Part shown: piece by piece, positions 63,820 through 64,000 of the stretch | Position numbering within the stretch: position 1 is the stretch's first letter | Layout: the number at the start of each line of letters is the position of its first letter | Assembly (NCBI GenBank): GCA_016868255.1 | Contig: VGHN01000009.1 | Location: forward strand, 1-64,000 | Direction: 5' to 3' | DNA from: Betaproteobacteria bacterium | GTDB taxonomy: Bacteria > Pseudomonadota > Gammaproteobacteria > Burkholderiales > Burkholderiaceae_A | DNA: 64,000 nt | Notes under the pieces: model-generated | The model's database searches: none | What the model was told of the DNA's origin: nothing | Seen by the model: only the letters and a program-made list of their open reading frames with translations | Position numbers and translations under genes: made by a program

Positions 63820-64000
63820 ATGCCTTTAGTTCGACTAAAAGAAAATGAGCCCTTCGAGGCCGCCATGCGGCGCTTTAAGCGCACCATTGAAAAGATTGGC
63901 CTCCTCAACGAGCTTCGCGCCCGTGAGTTCTATGAGAAGCCCACTGCCGAGCGCAAGCGCAAGAAGGCGGCTGCCGTGAAACGCCATTACAAGCGCGTTC
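63820..64000 (+). CDS. rpsU: 30S ribosomal protein S21 (partial, runs off window)
   Basis: The final frame, absent from the ORF track because it runs off the end, starts [19 protein letters not shown] and continues [39 protein letters not shown], which is unmistakably bS21. About 60 of the usual 70 residues are present. The order tsaD / rpsU, normally followed by dnaG, is the macromolecular-synthesis locus of proteobacteria. No Shine-Dalgarno is visible before the ATG (CCACTTTCCCA). Confidence 0.96.
   Translation, partial: MPLVRLKENEPFEAAMRRFKRTIEKIGLLNELRAREFYEKPTAERKRKKAAAVKRHYKRV

Overview
The window is 64 kb of densely packed, GC-rich chromosomal DNA (about 60% GC by eye) from a betaproteobacterium, most likely of the order Burkholderiales. 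The evidence is gene order: tlpA-aroQ-accB-accC beside mpl, glnE-yhdP-nitrilase-tldD-aroG, glyA-nrdR-ribD-ribE-ribB-ribH-nusB-thiL-pgpA, recA-recX-sucCD, hda-HAD-pcnB-folK-dgk, and mutL-miaA-purM are all blocks I recognise from Burkholderia/Ralstonia-type genomes. No rRNA, tRNA, insertion sequence, prophage, CRISPR array or plasmid gene was seen. There is no gene-free stretch above 300 bases; the longest are about 183 bases between lysR and gcl and about 153 bases between glxR and glcD.

Layout: 1-3559 (minus) fatty-acid start genes accB/accC, aroQ, a TlpA thioredoxin and an unrecognised protein; 3590-9242 (plus) mpl, a fused RNase II-shikimate dehydrogenase gene and mgtE; 9310-16141 moaC, an M48 protease, purU, a zinc-finger protein, ilvE and glnE; 16178-23344 (plus) yhdP, a nitrilase-family amidase, tldD and aroG; 23408-24976 (minus) a cobalamin adenosyltransferase and a LysR regulator; 25160-32830 (plus) a glycolate/glyoxylate island gcl-hyi-glxR then glcD-glcE-glcF; 32817-35332 (minus) anmK and an M23 peptidase; 35372-49421 (plus) tyrS, ctaA, glyA, nrdR, riboflavin genes, nusB, thiL, pgpA, pncC, recA, recX, sucCD and a tiny membrane ORF; 49418-54331 (minus) panC, dgk, folK, pcnB, a HAD phosphatase and hda; 54358-64000 purM (plus), miaA-mutL-amiC-tsaE (minus), queG-xerD-plsY (plus), tsaD (minus) and the start of rpsU (plus).

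How the genes work together: the clearest pathway is glycolate use. GlcDEF oxidises glycolate to glyoxylate, Gcl condenses two glyoxylates to tartronate semialdehyde, Hyi isomerises hydroxypyruvate and tartronate semialdehyde, and GlxR reduces the latter to glycerate; the divergent LysR gene is the obvious candidate regulator. The riboflavin block, three shikimate enzymes (AroQ, fused AroE, AroG), two tRNA-modification routes (TsaD/TsaE for t6A, QueG for queuosine, MiaA for i6A) and murein recycling/hydrolysis (Mpl, AnmK, AmiC, M23) fill most of the rest.

The window is mainly core genome. I found no convincing new multi-gene system. The most unusual points are an in-frame RNase II-AroE fusion, a ctaA copy whose motifs look Bacteroidetes-like rather than betaproteobacterial, a recurrent pattern of short in-frame or intergenic tandem duplications (9, 13, 15, 18 and 21 bp units), and extreme compaction (start codons 3 bases apart, convergent genes overlapping by up to 82 bases).
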